Assembly (NCBI GenBank): GCA_002706605.1
Contig: PALT01000015.1
Coordinates: 62,001 to 126,000, forward strand
Source of the DNA: Rhodovulum sp.
GTDB taxonomy: Bacteria > Pseudomonadota > Alphaproteobacteria > Rhodobacterales > Rhodobacteraceae
Direction of reading: 5' to 3'
Length of the DNA: 64,000 bases
Shown: in pieces, positions 33,324 through 41,849 of the stretch
Layout: each line of letters begins with the position of its first letter
Numbering within the stretch: position 1 is the first letter of the stretch
Notes under the pieces: model-generated
What the model was told of the DNA's origin: nothing
The model's database searches: none
Seen by the model: the letters and a program-made list of their open reading frames with translations, nothing else
Translations under genes and position numbers: made by a program

Positions 33324-35513
33324 ATGACCGCCAGCCCCGCCCGTGTCTCTGCCTGTCCCGCCTGCAGCGTTGCGCCCATGGCCGAGGATATCGCGGCCAA
33401 GGCCGATGACGCCGAGGCAACGATCCTGTTGGCCCTGCCGACGATCCACTGTGCGGGCTGTATTTCCACGGTGGAACGGGGTCTGAACGCCGATCCGGCG
33501 GTCCATTCGGCACGGGTGAACCTGACGATGAAGCGCGTCAGTATCGCCGCCAATCCAGGCGTCACCGCCGCCGATATGATCGGTGTGCTGGACGGTCTGG
33601 GTTATGAGGCGCATGAACTGGACGCCAGCATCCTGTCGACCACCGCGACGGAAAAGGCGGGGCGTGAATTGCTGATGCGCCTTGGCGTGGCGGGCTTTGC
33701 GATGATGAACATCATGCTGTTGTCCGTGGCCGTATGGTCGGGCGCGGCGGATGCGACGCGGGATCTGTTTCACTGGATTTCCGCGCTGATCGCCCTGCCG
33801 ACCATCGCATTTTCCGGTCAGCCGTTTTTCAAAAACGCCTATGCCGCCTTGCGGGCTGGGCGGTTGAATATGGATGTGCCGATTTCGCTGGCGATCCTGC
33901 TGGCCTTTGTGTCCTCGGTTCTGGAGACGCTGCAATCGGGTGAGCACGCCTATTTCGACGCGGCGGTGTCTCTGACGTTCTTTTTGCTGGCCGGTCGGTA
34001 TCTGGATTTCCGCACCCGTGCCGTGGCGCGCTCTGCGGCAGAAGAGCTTGCCGCGCTAGAGGTGCCGCGCGCCCTGCGTGTGACGACATCGGGCGAGGAA
34101 ACTGTCGCCATTGCCGAGCTGATCGTAGGCGACATCGTCCGCGTTAAACCCGGTGGCCGTGTGCCCGTCGATGGCGTGATTGTGCGCGGGCAGAGCGAGG
34201 TTGATCGGTCTCTGTTGACCGGTGAAACCCTGCCGGTGTTTGCAGGTGTCGGCGGGGATGTCTCTGCGGGCGAGGTCAACTTGACCGGCCCCTTGGATGT
34301 GCGCGTCACCGCGGCGGGTGAACAAAGTTCGCTACACCAAATGGCCGATCTTGTGGCCATCGCGGAAAGCGCCAAGAACAAATACACCTCTCTCGCCGAT
34401 CGCGCGGCCAAACTCTATGCGCCGGGGGTGCATATCCTTGCCGCGCTCGCCTTTGTGGGCTGGCTGATCTACACATGGGGCGACATGCGTCAGGCGATGA
34501 ATATCGCCGTGGCGGTTCTGATCATCACCTGTCCCTGCGCGTTGGGTTTGGCTGTGCCGGCGGTGACGACGGCGGCCTCGGGACGGTTGTTCAAACACGG
34601 GATGCTGATCAAAAACGGCACCGCGTTGGAACGTCTGGCCGAGGTTGACACGGTCGTGTTCGACAAAACCGGCACCCTGACCAAGGGCGCACCGACACCG
34701 ACCAACCTGACCGGTTTTGACGCCGAAACACTGGCCGTTGGTCTGGCTCTGGCCGATAGCTCATCCCACCCGCTGGCCCGCGCATTCGCAAAAGAGGTGC
34801 GCGCGATGGGCATCGCCCCCGCCGCCGTGCGCGACATCCAAGAGGTGCCGGGATATGGCGTTCAGGGGATCATGGACGGGCATATGGTTCATTTCGGCCG
34901 TGCGGAATGGGTCGGTGCAAGCCAAGGCGCGACCATGGCCGTTTGGATGCGCGTGGGCGCGACGCCGGCCGTCGAATTCACCTTTGCCGATCACCTGCGC
35001 GACGGGGCGGCGGAGCTGGTGGCCGATCTGAAATCACGCGGGATCGACGTGAAACTGTTGTCCGGTGACGGCGCGGCGCCGGTGGCCGATCTGGCCGCGC
35101 GGGTCGGGATTGATGACTATCGCGCCGGTGTCCTGCCCGCCGAAAAGGCCGCTGTGGTGCAAGATCTGACCGAGCAGGGGCGCCATGTCCTGATGGTCGG
35201 GGACGGGTTGAACGACACCGCCGCTCTAACCGCCGCCTATGTCTCGATTTCGCCGGCATCCGCGCTGGACGCGGCGCGTGTGGCATCTGACATCGTGCTG
35301 CTGGGCGGGGATTTGGAACCCGTGGGCGCGGCCATCGGCATCGCCCGTCAGGCCACCAAACGCATCCACGAAAATTTCACGATTGCGTCTCTTTACAACG
35401 TTATCGCCGTGCCGATCGCGATTGTAGGCTTTGCCACGCCTTTGGCGGCGGCCTTGGCCATGTCGGCGAGTTCGATTACGGTGTCGTTGAACGCCCTGCG
35501 TCTGCGCAAATAG
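33324..35513 (+). CDS. ccoI: Cu+-exporting P1B-type ATPase for cbb3 maturation (CcoI/FixI)
   Basis: The 729-residue ATPase has an N-terminal cysteine cluster (CPACSVAPM), then a heavy-metal-associated domain with CAGC near residue 46. Membrane helices follow with the metal-site CPC (TCPCALGLAVP, near 403), the phosphorylation motif DKTGT (near 447), the HP motif SSHPLARA and GDGLNDT (near 628). These place it in the copper-transporting P1B group. FixI/CcoI supplies copper to cbb3 through the periplasm, not general copper resistance. It sits between ccoH and ccoS. Confidence 0.95.
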   Translation: MTASPARVSACPACSVAPMAEDIAAKADDAEATILLALPTIHCAGCISTVERGLNADPAVHSARVNLTMKRVSIAANPGVTAADMIGVLDGLGYEAHELDASILSTTATEKAGRELLMRLGVAGFAMMNIMLLSVAVWSGAADATRDLFHWISALIALPTIAFSGQPFFKNAYAALRAGRLNMDVPISLAILLAFVSSVLETLQSGEHAYFDAAVSLTFFLLAGRYLDFRTRAVARSAAEELAALEVPRALRVTTSGEETVAIAELIVGDIVRVKPGGRVPVDGVIVRGQSEVDRSLLTGETLPVFAGVGGDVSAGEVNLTGPLDVRVTAAGEQSSLHQMADLVAIAESAKNKYTSLADRAAKLYAPGVHILAALAFVGWLIYTWGDMRQAMNIAVAVLIITCPCALGLAVPAVTTAASGRLFKHGMLIKNGTALERLAEVDTVVFDKTGTLTKGAPTPTNLTGFDAETLAVGLALADSSSHPLARAFAKEVRAMGIAPAAVRDIQEVPGYGVQGIMDGHMVHFGRAEWVGASQGATMAVWMRVGATPAVEFTFADHLRDGAAELVADLKSRGIDVKLLSGDGAAPVADLAARVGIDDYRAGVLPAEKAAVVQDLTEQGRHVLMVGDGLNDTAALTAAYVSISPASALDAARVASDIVLLGGDLEPVGAAIGIARQATKRIHENFTIASLYNVIAVPIAIVGFATPLAAALAMSASSITVSLNALRLRK

Positions 35514-35523
35514 GACCTTGCTT

Positions 35524-35682
35524 ATGGAAATGCTTGCCTACCTGATCCCGATTTCCCTGTTGCTTGGGGGGCTGGGTCTGGCCGCGTTTTTCTGGGCCCT
35601 GCGGTCGCGCCAATACGACGACCCCGAGGGCGATAGCCAACGCATCCTGACAGGGGATTGGGACGACCATCCGCGCCCCTGA
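35524..35682 (+). CDS. ccoS: cbb3 oxidase maturation protein CcoS
   Basis: The 52-residue protein starts MEMLAYLIPISLLLGGLGLA, forming one membrane helix. It continues with the CcoS hallmark FFWALRSRQYDDPEGDSQRI and a short acidic tail. CcoS is required for cofactor insertion into the cbb3 oxidase. It follows ccoI by ten bases and completes ccoGHIS. Its stop is seven bases from the convergent dacA stop. Confidence 0.93.
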   Translation: MEMLAYLIPISLLLGGLGLAAFFWALRSRQYDDPEGDSQRILTGDWDDHPRP

Positions 35683-35688
35683 GATCGC

Positions 35689-37206
35689 TTAGGACGGGCC
35701 GATGGGGGCGCAGTCCTTGCCGCGTGCCTCTAGCCGACGACAGGCCAGCGCGGCCTCTTCTTGGGTCATCCCGACGAAATTCGCCTCGAACCCTTTGTTC
35801 GACTGACGCACCTTGCGCAGCGCCCCGTCCAGCGTGCCGATTTCCGACAGTGCGGTTTGTAGCAACACGCGCTCGGCCTGATAGCGCGACCCGTATTTGC
35901 CGACGTTAATTCCCCAATGACGCCCGCCCGAGGACGAGGCGCGGGTGACGATTTCCTGTTCCGTGCCACCCGCAGGCAGTGCGGCAAGGGTCAGGTTCTC
36001 GGGGCGATCCGGCGGGGTCAGGTCCGGCGCGACCTCGGCCTCGGCCACCACAACGGGGGCAGGGGCGGCGGGGCGTTTGCGCGGACGTAGGGCGGGGTCG
36101 GTCTGGGCGACGATCACGGTGTCGGTCTGAATCGCCGTTTCGACGGCCTCGGGTGTGTCTTGCGGTGCCGCGTCATTCGCGGCGGTCACGGCCTCTTGGA
36201 TGCCGTCCTGAATCGCCAACAGCAATTCGGCGGGCGGCTCGGCCACGGGATCGGCACCCGGACGCGGGCGCGGCAACAGCGATTTTTTCATGCCAAAGGC
36301 CACGCGGATGGTTTTGCCAACACCGCCGGGCGTACCAGATTTGCCCAAATAGGGCGGACGGGCAGGGCGGTTGACGGCCACACGCGACGGCGCGCGTTTG
36401 AACCCGAGATCCATCAACTCGGCCACTTTGGCATTGCGCGACGTGGTCGAGCGGCCGCCGAACACGGTGGTGATAATGCGTTCGTTCCCGCGCACCGCCG
36501 AGGCCACAAGGTTAAAACCGGCCGCTTGGGTGTAGCCGGTTTTGATCCCGTCCGCGCCCTTATAGCTGCCAAGGAAACGACGGTTCGAATGCGCCACGGT
36601 CTTGCCGCCCGCGTCTGCCGTGATCCGCGAAAACAGGTTGTAATAGTCGGGATAGTCGTAAAACAGGTGCCGTCCCAGCAGGGTCATGTCGCGCGCCGTG
36701 GACAGGTGCCCCGCCTCGGTCAGGCCGTGGGCGTTCTTAAAGGTGGTGCGGCTCATCCCCATGGCTTTGGCGGTGCGGTTCATGCGGCGGGCAAAGGCGG
36801 CCTCGCTACCTTCAATAGCCTCGCCGATGGCGGTGGAGGCGTCGTTGGCGGATTTGATCGCCGCGGCACGGATCAGATAGCGCAGCTTGATTTTCTGCCC
36901 CGCACGCATGCCCAGTTTCGAGGGCGGCTCGGCGGCGGCCTTTTTCGAAATGGTGACCATGGTGTCCAGCGAGATTTCGCCGTTCTCGATGGCCTCGAAC
37001 GCAATGTAGAGCGTCATCATCTTGGTCAGAGAGGCGGGGTGCAAACGGGAATCGGCGTTTTCGGCATGCAGGATTTCGCCACTGCGCGCGTCGATCACCA
37101 TCGCCGCATAGGGTGCGGAAACGGCCATCAACGGCACAAGTGCTGCGAATAAACCCACAAATGCAAGGATGAGTCCCTGACGGACGCACTGCCCAATGTT
37201 GCGCAC
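35689..37206 (-). CDS. D-alanyl-D-alanine carboxypeptidase (PBP5-like) with C-terminal SPOR domain
   Basis: The 505-residue protein starts at GTG 37206, with AAAAGG upstream, and has a signal peptide (LILAFVGLFAALVPLMAVSA). The active-site motifs of serine D,D-peptidases are intact: Ser59-Leu-Thr-Lys62, Ser119-Ala-Asn121 and Lys222-Thr-Gly224. A long Pro/Ala/Glu-rich linker (about residues 315-430) joins it to a SPOR-type domain in the last 75 residues (GINVGKYGSRYQAERVLLQT). SPOR domains bind denuded peptidoglycan at division sites, so the enzyme probably trims stem peptides at the septum. The usual PBP5 C-terminal membrane amphipathic helix is absent. Confidence 0.92.
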   Translation of the reverse strand: MRNIGQCVRQGLILAFVGLFAALVPLMAVSAPYAAMVIDARSGEILHAENADSRLHPASLTKMMTLYIAFEAIENGEISLDTMVTISKKAAAEPPSKLGMRAGQKIKLRYLIRAAAIKSANDASTAIGEAIEGSEAAFARRMNRTAKAMGMSRTTFKNAHGLTEAGHLSTARDMTLLGRHLFYDYPDYYNLFSRITADAGGKTVAHSNRRFLGSYKGADGIKTGYTQAAGFNLVASAVRGNERIITTVFGGRSTTSRNAKVAELMDLGFKRAPSRVAVNRPARPPYLGKSGTPGGVGKTIRVAFGMKKSLLPRPRPGADPVAEPPAELLLAIQDGIQEAVTAANDAAPQDTPEAVETAIQTDTVIVAQTDPALRPRKRPAAPAPVVVAEAEVAPDLTPPDRPENLTLAALPAGGTEQEIVTRASSSGGRHWGINVGKYGSRYQAERVLLQTALSEIGTLDGALRKVRQSNKGFEANFVGMTQEEAALACRRLEARGKDCAPIGPS

Positions 37207-37376
37207 AACGCTTGCCTTTTACTGCCTCAATCCGCCGAGTTTTCTCGGTCGGTAATTATTAGGCTAAGACTAGCACAGGGGGGCGAGGCCGGAAACACTT
37301 TATTTTATGGGTATTTGGACTCAAAAGTAGGGGGTTTTCTATATGTTGCGGGCGCTGCGCCAAGGTCCACTACATG

Positions 37377-38078
37377 TTATCCGATCTCGGCGATCAGCGC
37401 GGGCAATTCGGACAGGGTTGTGATCTCGTGATAGCGGGGATGTGCCAATGGTTTGGGCGCATGTTCCAATTCCCACGTCACTTCATGCGGGACATAGACG
37501 CCGAATGCGCCGGTCTCGATCGCCGGAACCACGTCCGATTTCATCGAATTGCCGACCATCATGGACCGTTCCGGCCCGTCCGCGTGGGTGTCCCAAATGC
37601 GGCGATAGACCTGCGCGGTCTTGTCCGACACGATTTCCACGCCGTCGAACATCTCGCCCAATCCCGACTGGGCCAGTTTGCGCTCCTGATCCAGCAAATC
37701 GCCCTTGGTCACCAGCAAAATACGGTACTCGGCGGCCAGTTCGGCAATGGTGTCCCGCACCCCCGGCAACAGTTCGATCGGGTGGCGCAGCATATCGCGC
37801 CCCGCCATCAGGATGTCATGGATCACTTCGCCGGGCACCTTGTGGTCGGTGACATCCAGTGCGGTTTCGATCATCGACAGGGTGAACCCTTTGATCCCGA
37901 ATCCGTAATGCCCAAGGTTGCGTTTCTCGGCCTCTAACAGGCGCTCAGACAGGTGCTCGGCATCCACATAATCGGCCAGCAGGTCCGCGAATCTGTCTTG
38001 GGTCAGGCGAAAGAACTGCTCGTTCTGCCAAAGCGTGTCGTCGGCATCAAAGCCAATAGTCGTAAGAAGTTTGTGCAT
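37377..38078 (-). CDS. HAD-superfamily hydrolase, YjjG-like
   Basis: The 233-residue protein starts at ATG 38078 (MHKLLTTIGFDADDTLWQNE) behind GAGG. HAD motif I is DADDT, motif II is LVTKGD, a lysine lies in VSDKTAQVY, and motif IV is MVGNSMKSDV, all in order. The four-helix cap resembles nucleotidase-type subfamily IA enzymes. The motif-I aspartates indicate a phosphatase, but the substrate is unknown. The gene is monocistronic, between dacA and the divergent clpS. Confidence 0.85.
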   Translation of the reverse strand: MHKLLTTIGFDADDTLWQNEQFFRLTQDRFADLLADYVDAEHLSERLLEAEKRNLGHYGFGIKGFTLSMIETALDVTDHKVPGEVIHDILMAGRDMLRHPIELLPGVRDTIAELAAEYRILLVTKGDLLDQERKLAQSGLGEMFDGVEIVSDKTAQVYRRIWDTHADGPERSMMVGNSMKSDVVPAIETGAFGVYVPHEVTWELEHAPKPLAHPRYHEITTLSELPALIAEIG

Positions 38079-38117
38079 TTGAGGCCTCAACAACGCGTTT
38101 GTGTGATGATACGACCC

Positions 38118-38146
38118 TTTTCACGGGCAGCGCTTCGCCTATATAC
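38118..38146 (+). promoter_or_regulatory. Sigma-70-like promoter for clpS
   Basis: TTTCAC (38118-38123) and TATACT (38141-38146) are separated by 17 bases and lie 46 bases before the clpS start. Confidence 0.5.
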
Positions 38147-38191
38147 TGATCGTCAAGCTCAACAATTCCAAGCAGATGGGGCGTCATTCTG

Positions 38192-38533
38192 GTGACTGTC
38201 ATCGAACATACTATGTCTGGCGACGATGATCAGACCGACGGCGAAAGCGGGATCGCGACCAAAACGCGTCCGAAAACCCAGCGCCCGCCGATGTATAAGG
38301 TCATGATCCTGAACGACGATTACACGCCGATGGAATTCGTTGTGCATGTGCTTGAGCGGTTTTTTGGCCTCAGCCACAGTCAGGCATTTGAATTGATGCT
38401 GACCGTGCATAAAAAGGGACTGGCGGTTGTCGGCGTGTTCTCGTTCGAGGTCGCCGAAACCAAGGTGGCCCAAGTGATGGATTTCGCGCGTCGCCATCAA
38501 CACCCGCTGCAATGCACCATGGAAAAGGAATAG
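38192..38533 (+). CDS. clpS: ATP-dependent Clp protease adaptor ClpS
   Basis: The protein is 113 residues if started at GTG 38192, or 106 from the ATG at 38213; neither has a strong ribosome site, so the start is uncertain. The core is unmistakable: [20 protein letters not shown], with the N-degron pocket residues Asn-Asp and Met. The ClpA-contact region [20 protein letters not shown] and the ending [11 protein letters not shown] follow. It delivers N-end rule substrates to ClpAP. The rsmC-like gene follows at 15 bases. Confidence 0.96.
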   Translation: MTVIEHTMSGDDDQTDGESGIATKTRPKTQRPPMYKVMILNDDYTPMEFVVHVLERFFGLSHSQAFELMLTVHKKGLAVVGVFSFEVAETKVAQVMDFARRHQHPLQCTMEKE

Positions 38534-38548
38534 GGCACACGCCCGCCT

Positions 38549-39562
38549 ATGTCTGATAGCCGTCTCACTCTGGCCGCATCTGCGGGCCTGATCCCTGTCA
38601 CGTCTGGCCTGCGGATTGCGGTCTATCGTGCGCGTTCGACCACCGATCTGTCCGCCTTGTCGGATGGGGAAATCACCGTTTTTCAGGGGTTTAAGCCCGA
38701 TTTCGACGCCTTGTCGGCGCGCGGGTTCACTTGTCTGCCCGAACCGGAGGGCGCGTTCGACGCCGCGCTGATTTGCGTGCCGCGCTCCAAGGCCGAGGCG
38801 CGCCATTTGATCCATGATGCGCTCAGCCGCGTCAACGGTGGCCCCGTCATCGTGGATGGGCACAAGACCGACGGGATCGACAGCCTGCTCAAGGATTGCC
38901 GCAAACATCTCAGCGCCGATCCCGCCTTTTCCAAGGCGCATGGCAAGGTGTTCGTGGTGCGCGGCGACGCGGATGCCGTCGCCGATTGGCACCAGACCCC
39001 GCGCGAAATCGCAGAGGGGTTCACCACGGTTGCGGGCGTGTTTTCCGCCGAAAAGATCGACAAAGGCTCGGCCGCATTGCTGGGCGCGCTGCCCCGTGGG
39101 TTAAAGGGGGCGGTGGCCGATTTCGGCGCCGGATGGGGGTATCTGTCCCGTCATCTTCTAACCGAGCACGACAAGATCGAGCGTCTGTTCCTGCTAGAGG
39201 CCGAGCATGCCGCGTTGAACTGTGCGCGCGTGAACGTCACCGATCCACGCGCCGATTTTATCTGGTTCGACGTGGCCCGTGACACCGCGCCCATGCGGTT
39301 TGACACGATCATCATGAACCCGCCGTTCCACGTGTCCCGCGCGGGTGATCCCGACGTCGGTATCGCGTTTTTACAGGCCGCCGCACGCGCCCTGACACCG
39401 GCGGGTCAGCTCTTTTTGGTGGCGAACCGCCATTTGCCCTATGAAAAAGACCTGACAAACTTGTTCCGCGATGTAGAAGAGATTGGCGGGACCAGCGGAT
39501 TTAAGGTCTTGCACGCCAGCCGCGTCCTGAAAGGCACCAAGCCGCCGGCGCGCGGGCGATAG
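38549..39562 (+). CDS. rsmC: Class I SAM methyltransferase, RsmC-like (16S rRNA guanine-N2)
   Basis: The 337-residue protein has a degenerate N-terminal methyltransferase-like half and a catalytic C-terminal half. The SAM motif is VADFGAGWGYLSRHLL (near residue 190) and the amino-methylating motif is NPPFH (near residue 253). This two-domain plan is that of RsmC/RlmG enzymes, which methylate a guanine in rRNA (G1207 of 16S rRNA for RsmC). The exact target base is by family inference. It follows clpS and precedes an SDR gene by 22 bases. Confidence 0.85.
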   Translation: MSDSRLTLAASAGLIPVTSGLRIAVYRARSTTDLSALSDGEITVFQGFKPDFDALSARGFTCLPEPEGAFDAALICVPRSKAEARHLIHDALSRVNGGPVIVDGHKTDGIDSLLKDCRKHLSADPAFSKAHGKVFVVRGDADAVADWHQTPREIAEGFTTVAGVFSAEKIDKGSAALLGALPRGLKGAVADFGAGWGYLSRHLLTEHDKIERLFLLEAEHAALNCARVNVTDPRADFIWFDVARDTAPMRFDTIIMNPPFHVSRAGDPDVGIAFLQAAARALTPAGQLFLVANRHLPYEKDLTNLFRDVEEIGGTSGFKVLHASRVLKGTKPPARGR

Positions 39563-39584
39563 ATTTGAACCAGGAGATTGGGTC

Positions 39585-40394
39585 ATGACGTTTTCGGTTG
39601 CAGGTAAAACGGCGATTGTCACCGGCGCCGCCAATGGGGTCGGTCTGGCCATCGCGCGCCATCTGGCATCCCATGACGCCAATGTGGTCTTTGCCGACAT
39701 GGACGAGGGCAAGCTGGCCAATGAACTGGGTGACCCCGGTGCCCAAGAGGGCAACGTGCGGTATTTCGTTGGCGATCTGCGCGAAAAACTGACCATCGCG
39801 AACCTGCTGTCGGCAACGATTGATGCGTTTGAGCGGGTCGATATTCTGGTGAACGCCAGCCGTCAGATCATGGCGTCCGACCCGCTGAACGCCGACGATG
39901 ATGCCGTCATGGATCTGATGCAGCAAAACATGCTGACCAGTCTGCGCCTAAGCCAATATGTCGCCCGTCGCATGATCAAACAGGCCGAGGCCGACGGACA
40001 AGAAGAGGGCAATATCGGTTCGATCGTGAACCTGTCCTCCATCGCCGCGCGCCGTGCCCAGCCCGAGTTGTTGGGCTATTCGATTTCCTGCGCCGCGCTG
40101 GACCAGATGACGCGGTCCTTGGCCGTGGCTCTGGCCCCGCACCGCATCCGCGTGAATGCGGTGGCGTTCGGCTCGGTCCTGTCGGCCAGCCTGAAAGACG
40201 CGTTGAAAGAGAACTCGGATTTCCGCAAGGACATCAAATGCCACACGCCCCTGTCGCGGATCGCCAAGCCGGGTGAGGTGGCCGAAGCCGTGCAATTCCT
40301 TGCCTCGGACGCGTCAAGCTTTGTCACCGGTCAGATCATGACGGTCGACGGTGGCCGGACCCTGATCGATCCGGTCGCGGCCCCCGCGCACTAG
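39585..40394 (+). CDS. Short-chain dehydrogenase/reductase-like protein lacking the catalytic lysine
   Basis: The 269-residue protein has a classical SDR fold: the NAD(P) motif TGAANGVGLAIA (about residue 14), Asn near 112, the catalytic serine in IVNLSSIA, and a C-terminal FVTGQIMTVDGG. In the active site the Tyr is present (Tyr 165, TAT at 40077) but the expected YxxxK reads YSISC, with Cys 169 (TGC at 40089) in place of Lys. NNAG is also replaced by NASR. It may therefore be a non-catalytic or altered SDR. Its stop overlaps the stop of the convergent lipoprotein gene in a shared CTAG. Confidence 0.88.
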   Translation: MTFSVAGKTAIVTGAANGVGLAIARHLASHDANVVFADMDEGKLANELGDPGAQEGNVRYFVGDLREKLTIANLLSATIDAFERVDILVNASRQIMASDPLNADDDAVMDLMQQNMLTSLRLSQYVARRMIKQAEADGQEEGNIGSIVNLSSIAARRAQPELLGYSISCAALDQMTRSLAVALAPHRIRVNAVAFGSVLSASLKDALKENSDFRKDIKCHTPLSRIAKPGEVAEAVQFLASDASSFVTGQIMTVDGGRTLIDPVAAPAH

Positions 40395-40783
40395 GCCTCG
40401 GTTCCGAATTCCGCGCGACACGCGGCCAATTCCCGTTCCATCACGGGGCGCAGGACGTCCAACCGCGCCTCTAGCGTGGCCAGTTTGCGTTGCTCGGCCA
40501 CAGGGTCGATCGGGATAAGCGTCTCGGTTTCCTCGACCACGGTTTCATTGCAGAACTGGACGCCGAAGTTTCCGCCGATCTGGTCCGCGATACAGAATTG
40601 GACGCCGATACTGGTGTCGGATGTGCGCTCGATTGCATAGCCGCGCTCAATGTTCTGGCGGGTCTCAAGGATCAGGGCCGACACCGTGTTGAATTCCGCC
40701 TGCGCCGCCGTCTCACAATTCTGCAGCGCGCTGGTGCATCCCGTCAGGGCAAGAAGGACGAGCGCAAGGATGGGTAACCGCAT
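40391..40783 (-). CDS. Small putative lipoprotein with duplicated GVQFC motif
   Basis: The 130-residue protein starts at ATG 40783 after GGAGG. It carries a lipoprotein signal peptide MRLPILALVLLALTGC, with the lipobox L-T-G-C at residues 13-16. The mature part contains two copies of a short motif (IGVQFCIADQIGG and FGVQFCNETVVEE, about residues 61 and 76) and a C-terminal helix with repeated Leu and Arg. Cysteines at 23, 65, 80 and 124 could pair. I do not recognise the family. It is expected in the outer or inner membrane facing the periplasm and is transcribed away from hemF. Confidence 0.72.
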   Translation of the reverse strand: MRLPILALVLLALTGCTSALQNCETAAQAEFNTVSALILETRQNIERGYAIERTSDTSIGVQFCIADQIGGNFGVQFCNETVVEETETLIPIDPVAEQRKLATLEARLDVLRPVMERELAACRAEFGTEA

Positions 40784-40886
40784 GAAACCTCCACCGGACA
40801 AATACACGCAGAGCATAGCCCCTTCAGGCTCTGGTGACGATAGATCAAAACTGATAACCAATCGTCAAAGCGCCAAGGAGACCAAG

Positions 40887-41777
40887 ATGAGCGACGATTT
40901 CGACACCCGCAAAACCCGTGCATCCGACTGGTTCCGGCAGCTGCGGGATGACATCGTCGCGGCGTTCGAGGGGCTGGAAGACCGTCAGGTGGACGGGCCC
41001 CTGTCCGAACAACCCGCTGGCCGGTTTGAGGTCACTCCGACCAAGCGCACGTCCGAGGACGGATCGGACGCCGGTGGCGGTTTGATGAGCGTGATGCGCG
41101 GCGGGCGCGTGTTTGAAAAGGTTGGCGTGAACGTGTCCACGGTGTTCGGCACGCTGGGCCCCCGCGCGCAAAAAGCGATGGCCGCCCGCGGTGTGCCAGG
41201 AATGGAAAACGACGCGCGGTTCTGGGCGTCGGGGATATCGCTGGTCGCGCATATGCAAAACCCGCATTGTCCTGCGGTGCACATGAACACAAGGATGTTC
41301 TGGACCCCGAACGCGTGGTGGTTCGGGGGTGGGTCCGACCTGAACCCCTGTATCGAATATGAGGAGGACACTGCGGCCTTCCACGCGGTTCAGAAAGAGC
41401 ACTGTGATCGCCACAACGCGGAGTACTATCCGCGGTTCAAAGAGTGGGCGGATGAGTATTTCTTTGTCCCGCACCGCGGCCGCGCACGGGGTGTCGGCGG
41501 TATTTTTCTAGACGATCATAATACGGGTGATTGGGAGGCGGATTTCGCCTTTATCCAAGACGTCGGGCGCGCGTTCCTGCCTGCCTATGTCCCGCGGGTT
41601 GATCGCCATCGGGAGCAGCCATGGGATGAGGCGGACAAGGACAAACAACTGGTTCATCGCGGCCTCTATGCCGAGTACAACCTTGTCTACGACCGCGGGA
41701 CCAAGTTCGGCTTGGAAACCGGCCACGACGCCAATGCAGTGTTGATGAGTCTACCGCCGCTGGCGAAATGGGTCTGA
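40887..41777 (+). CDS. hemF: Oxygen-dependent coproporphyrinogen III oxidase
   Basis: The start is ATG 40887 (MSDDFDTRKTRASDWFRQLR) with AAGGAGACC upstream, although the frame is open further. The 296-residue enzyme has the HemF landmarks GGGLMSVMRGGRVFEKVGVN, NPHCPAVHMNTRMFW, WWFGGGSDLNPC and RGVGGIFLDDHN. It oxidatively decarboxylates coproporphyrinogen III using oxygen, with no metal. With hemN in the same window the cell has both routes. No FNR box is seen upstream. Confidence 0.97.
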   Translation: MSDDFDTRKTRASDWFRQLRDDIVAAFEGLEDRQVDGPLSEQPAGRFEVTPTKRTSEDGSDAGGGLMSVMRGGRVFEKVGVNVSTVFGTLGPRAQKAMAARGVPGMENDARFWASGISLVAHMQNPHCPAVHMNTRMFWTPNAWWFGGGSDLNPCIEYEEDTAAFHAVQKEHCDRHNAEYYPRFKEWADEYFFVPHRGRARGVGGIFLDDHNTGDWEADFAFIQDVGRAFLPAYVPRVDRHREQPWDEADKDKQLVHRGLYAEYNLVYDRGTKFGLETGHDANAVLMSLPPLAKWV

Positions 41778-41782
41778 GGGTG

Positions 41783-41807
41783 CGCGAATTTTCGTCGAAA
41801 ATTCGCG
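41783..41807. repeat. Palindromic hairpin, first of a tandem pair
   Basis: GCGAATTTTCG (41784-41794) and CGAAAATTCGC (41796-41806) form an almost perfect palindrome with a single T at the centre. A second hairpin with the same TTCGTCGAA core follows five bases later. It lies just after hemF. Confidence 0.75.
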
Positions 41808-41810
41808 GGG

Positions 41811-41838
41811 ACAAAAATCTTCGTCGAAGATTTTTTGT
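41811..41838 (+). terminator. Second hairpin of the pair with T-run, likely hemF terminator
   Basis: AAAAATCTTCG (41813-41823) pairs with CGAAGATTTTT (41825-41835) around a T. The right arm itself ends in a T-run, so it can act as an intrinsic terminator for hemF. Confidence 0.6.
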
Positions 41839-41849
41839 GAGCCGGTGAG

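Noticed and set aside
41783-41838. Possible CRISPR repeat pair
   Set aside because: Only two different palindromes five bases apart, no spacer-sized gap and no cas genes.
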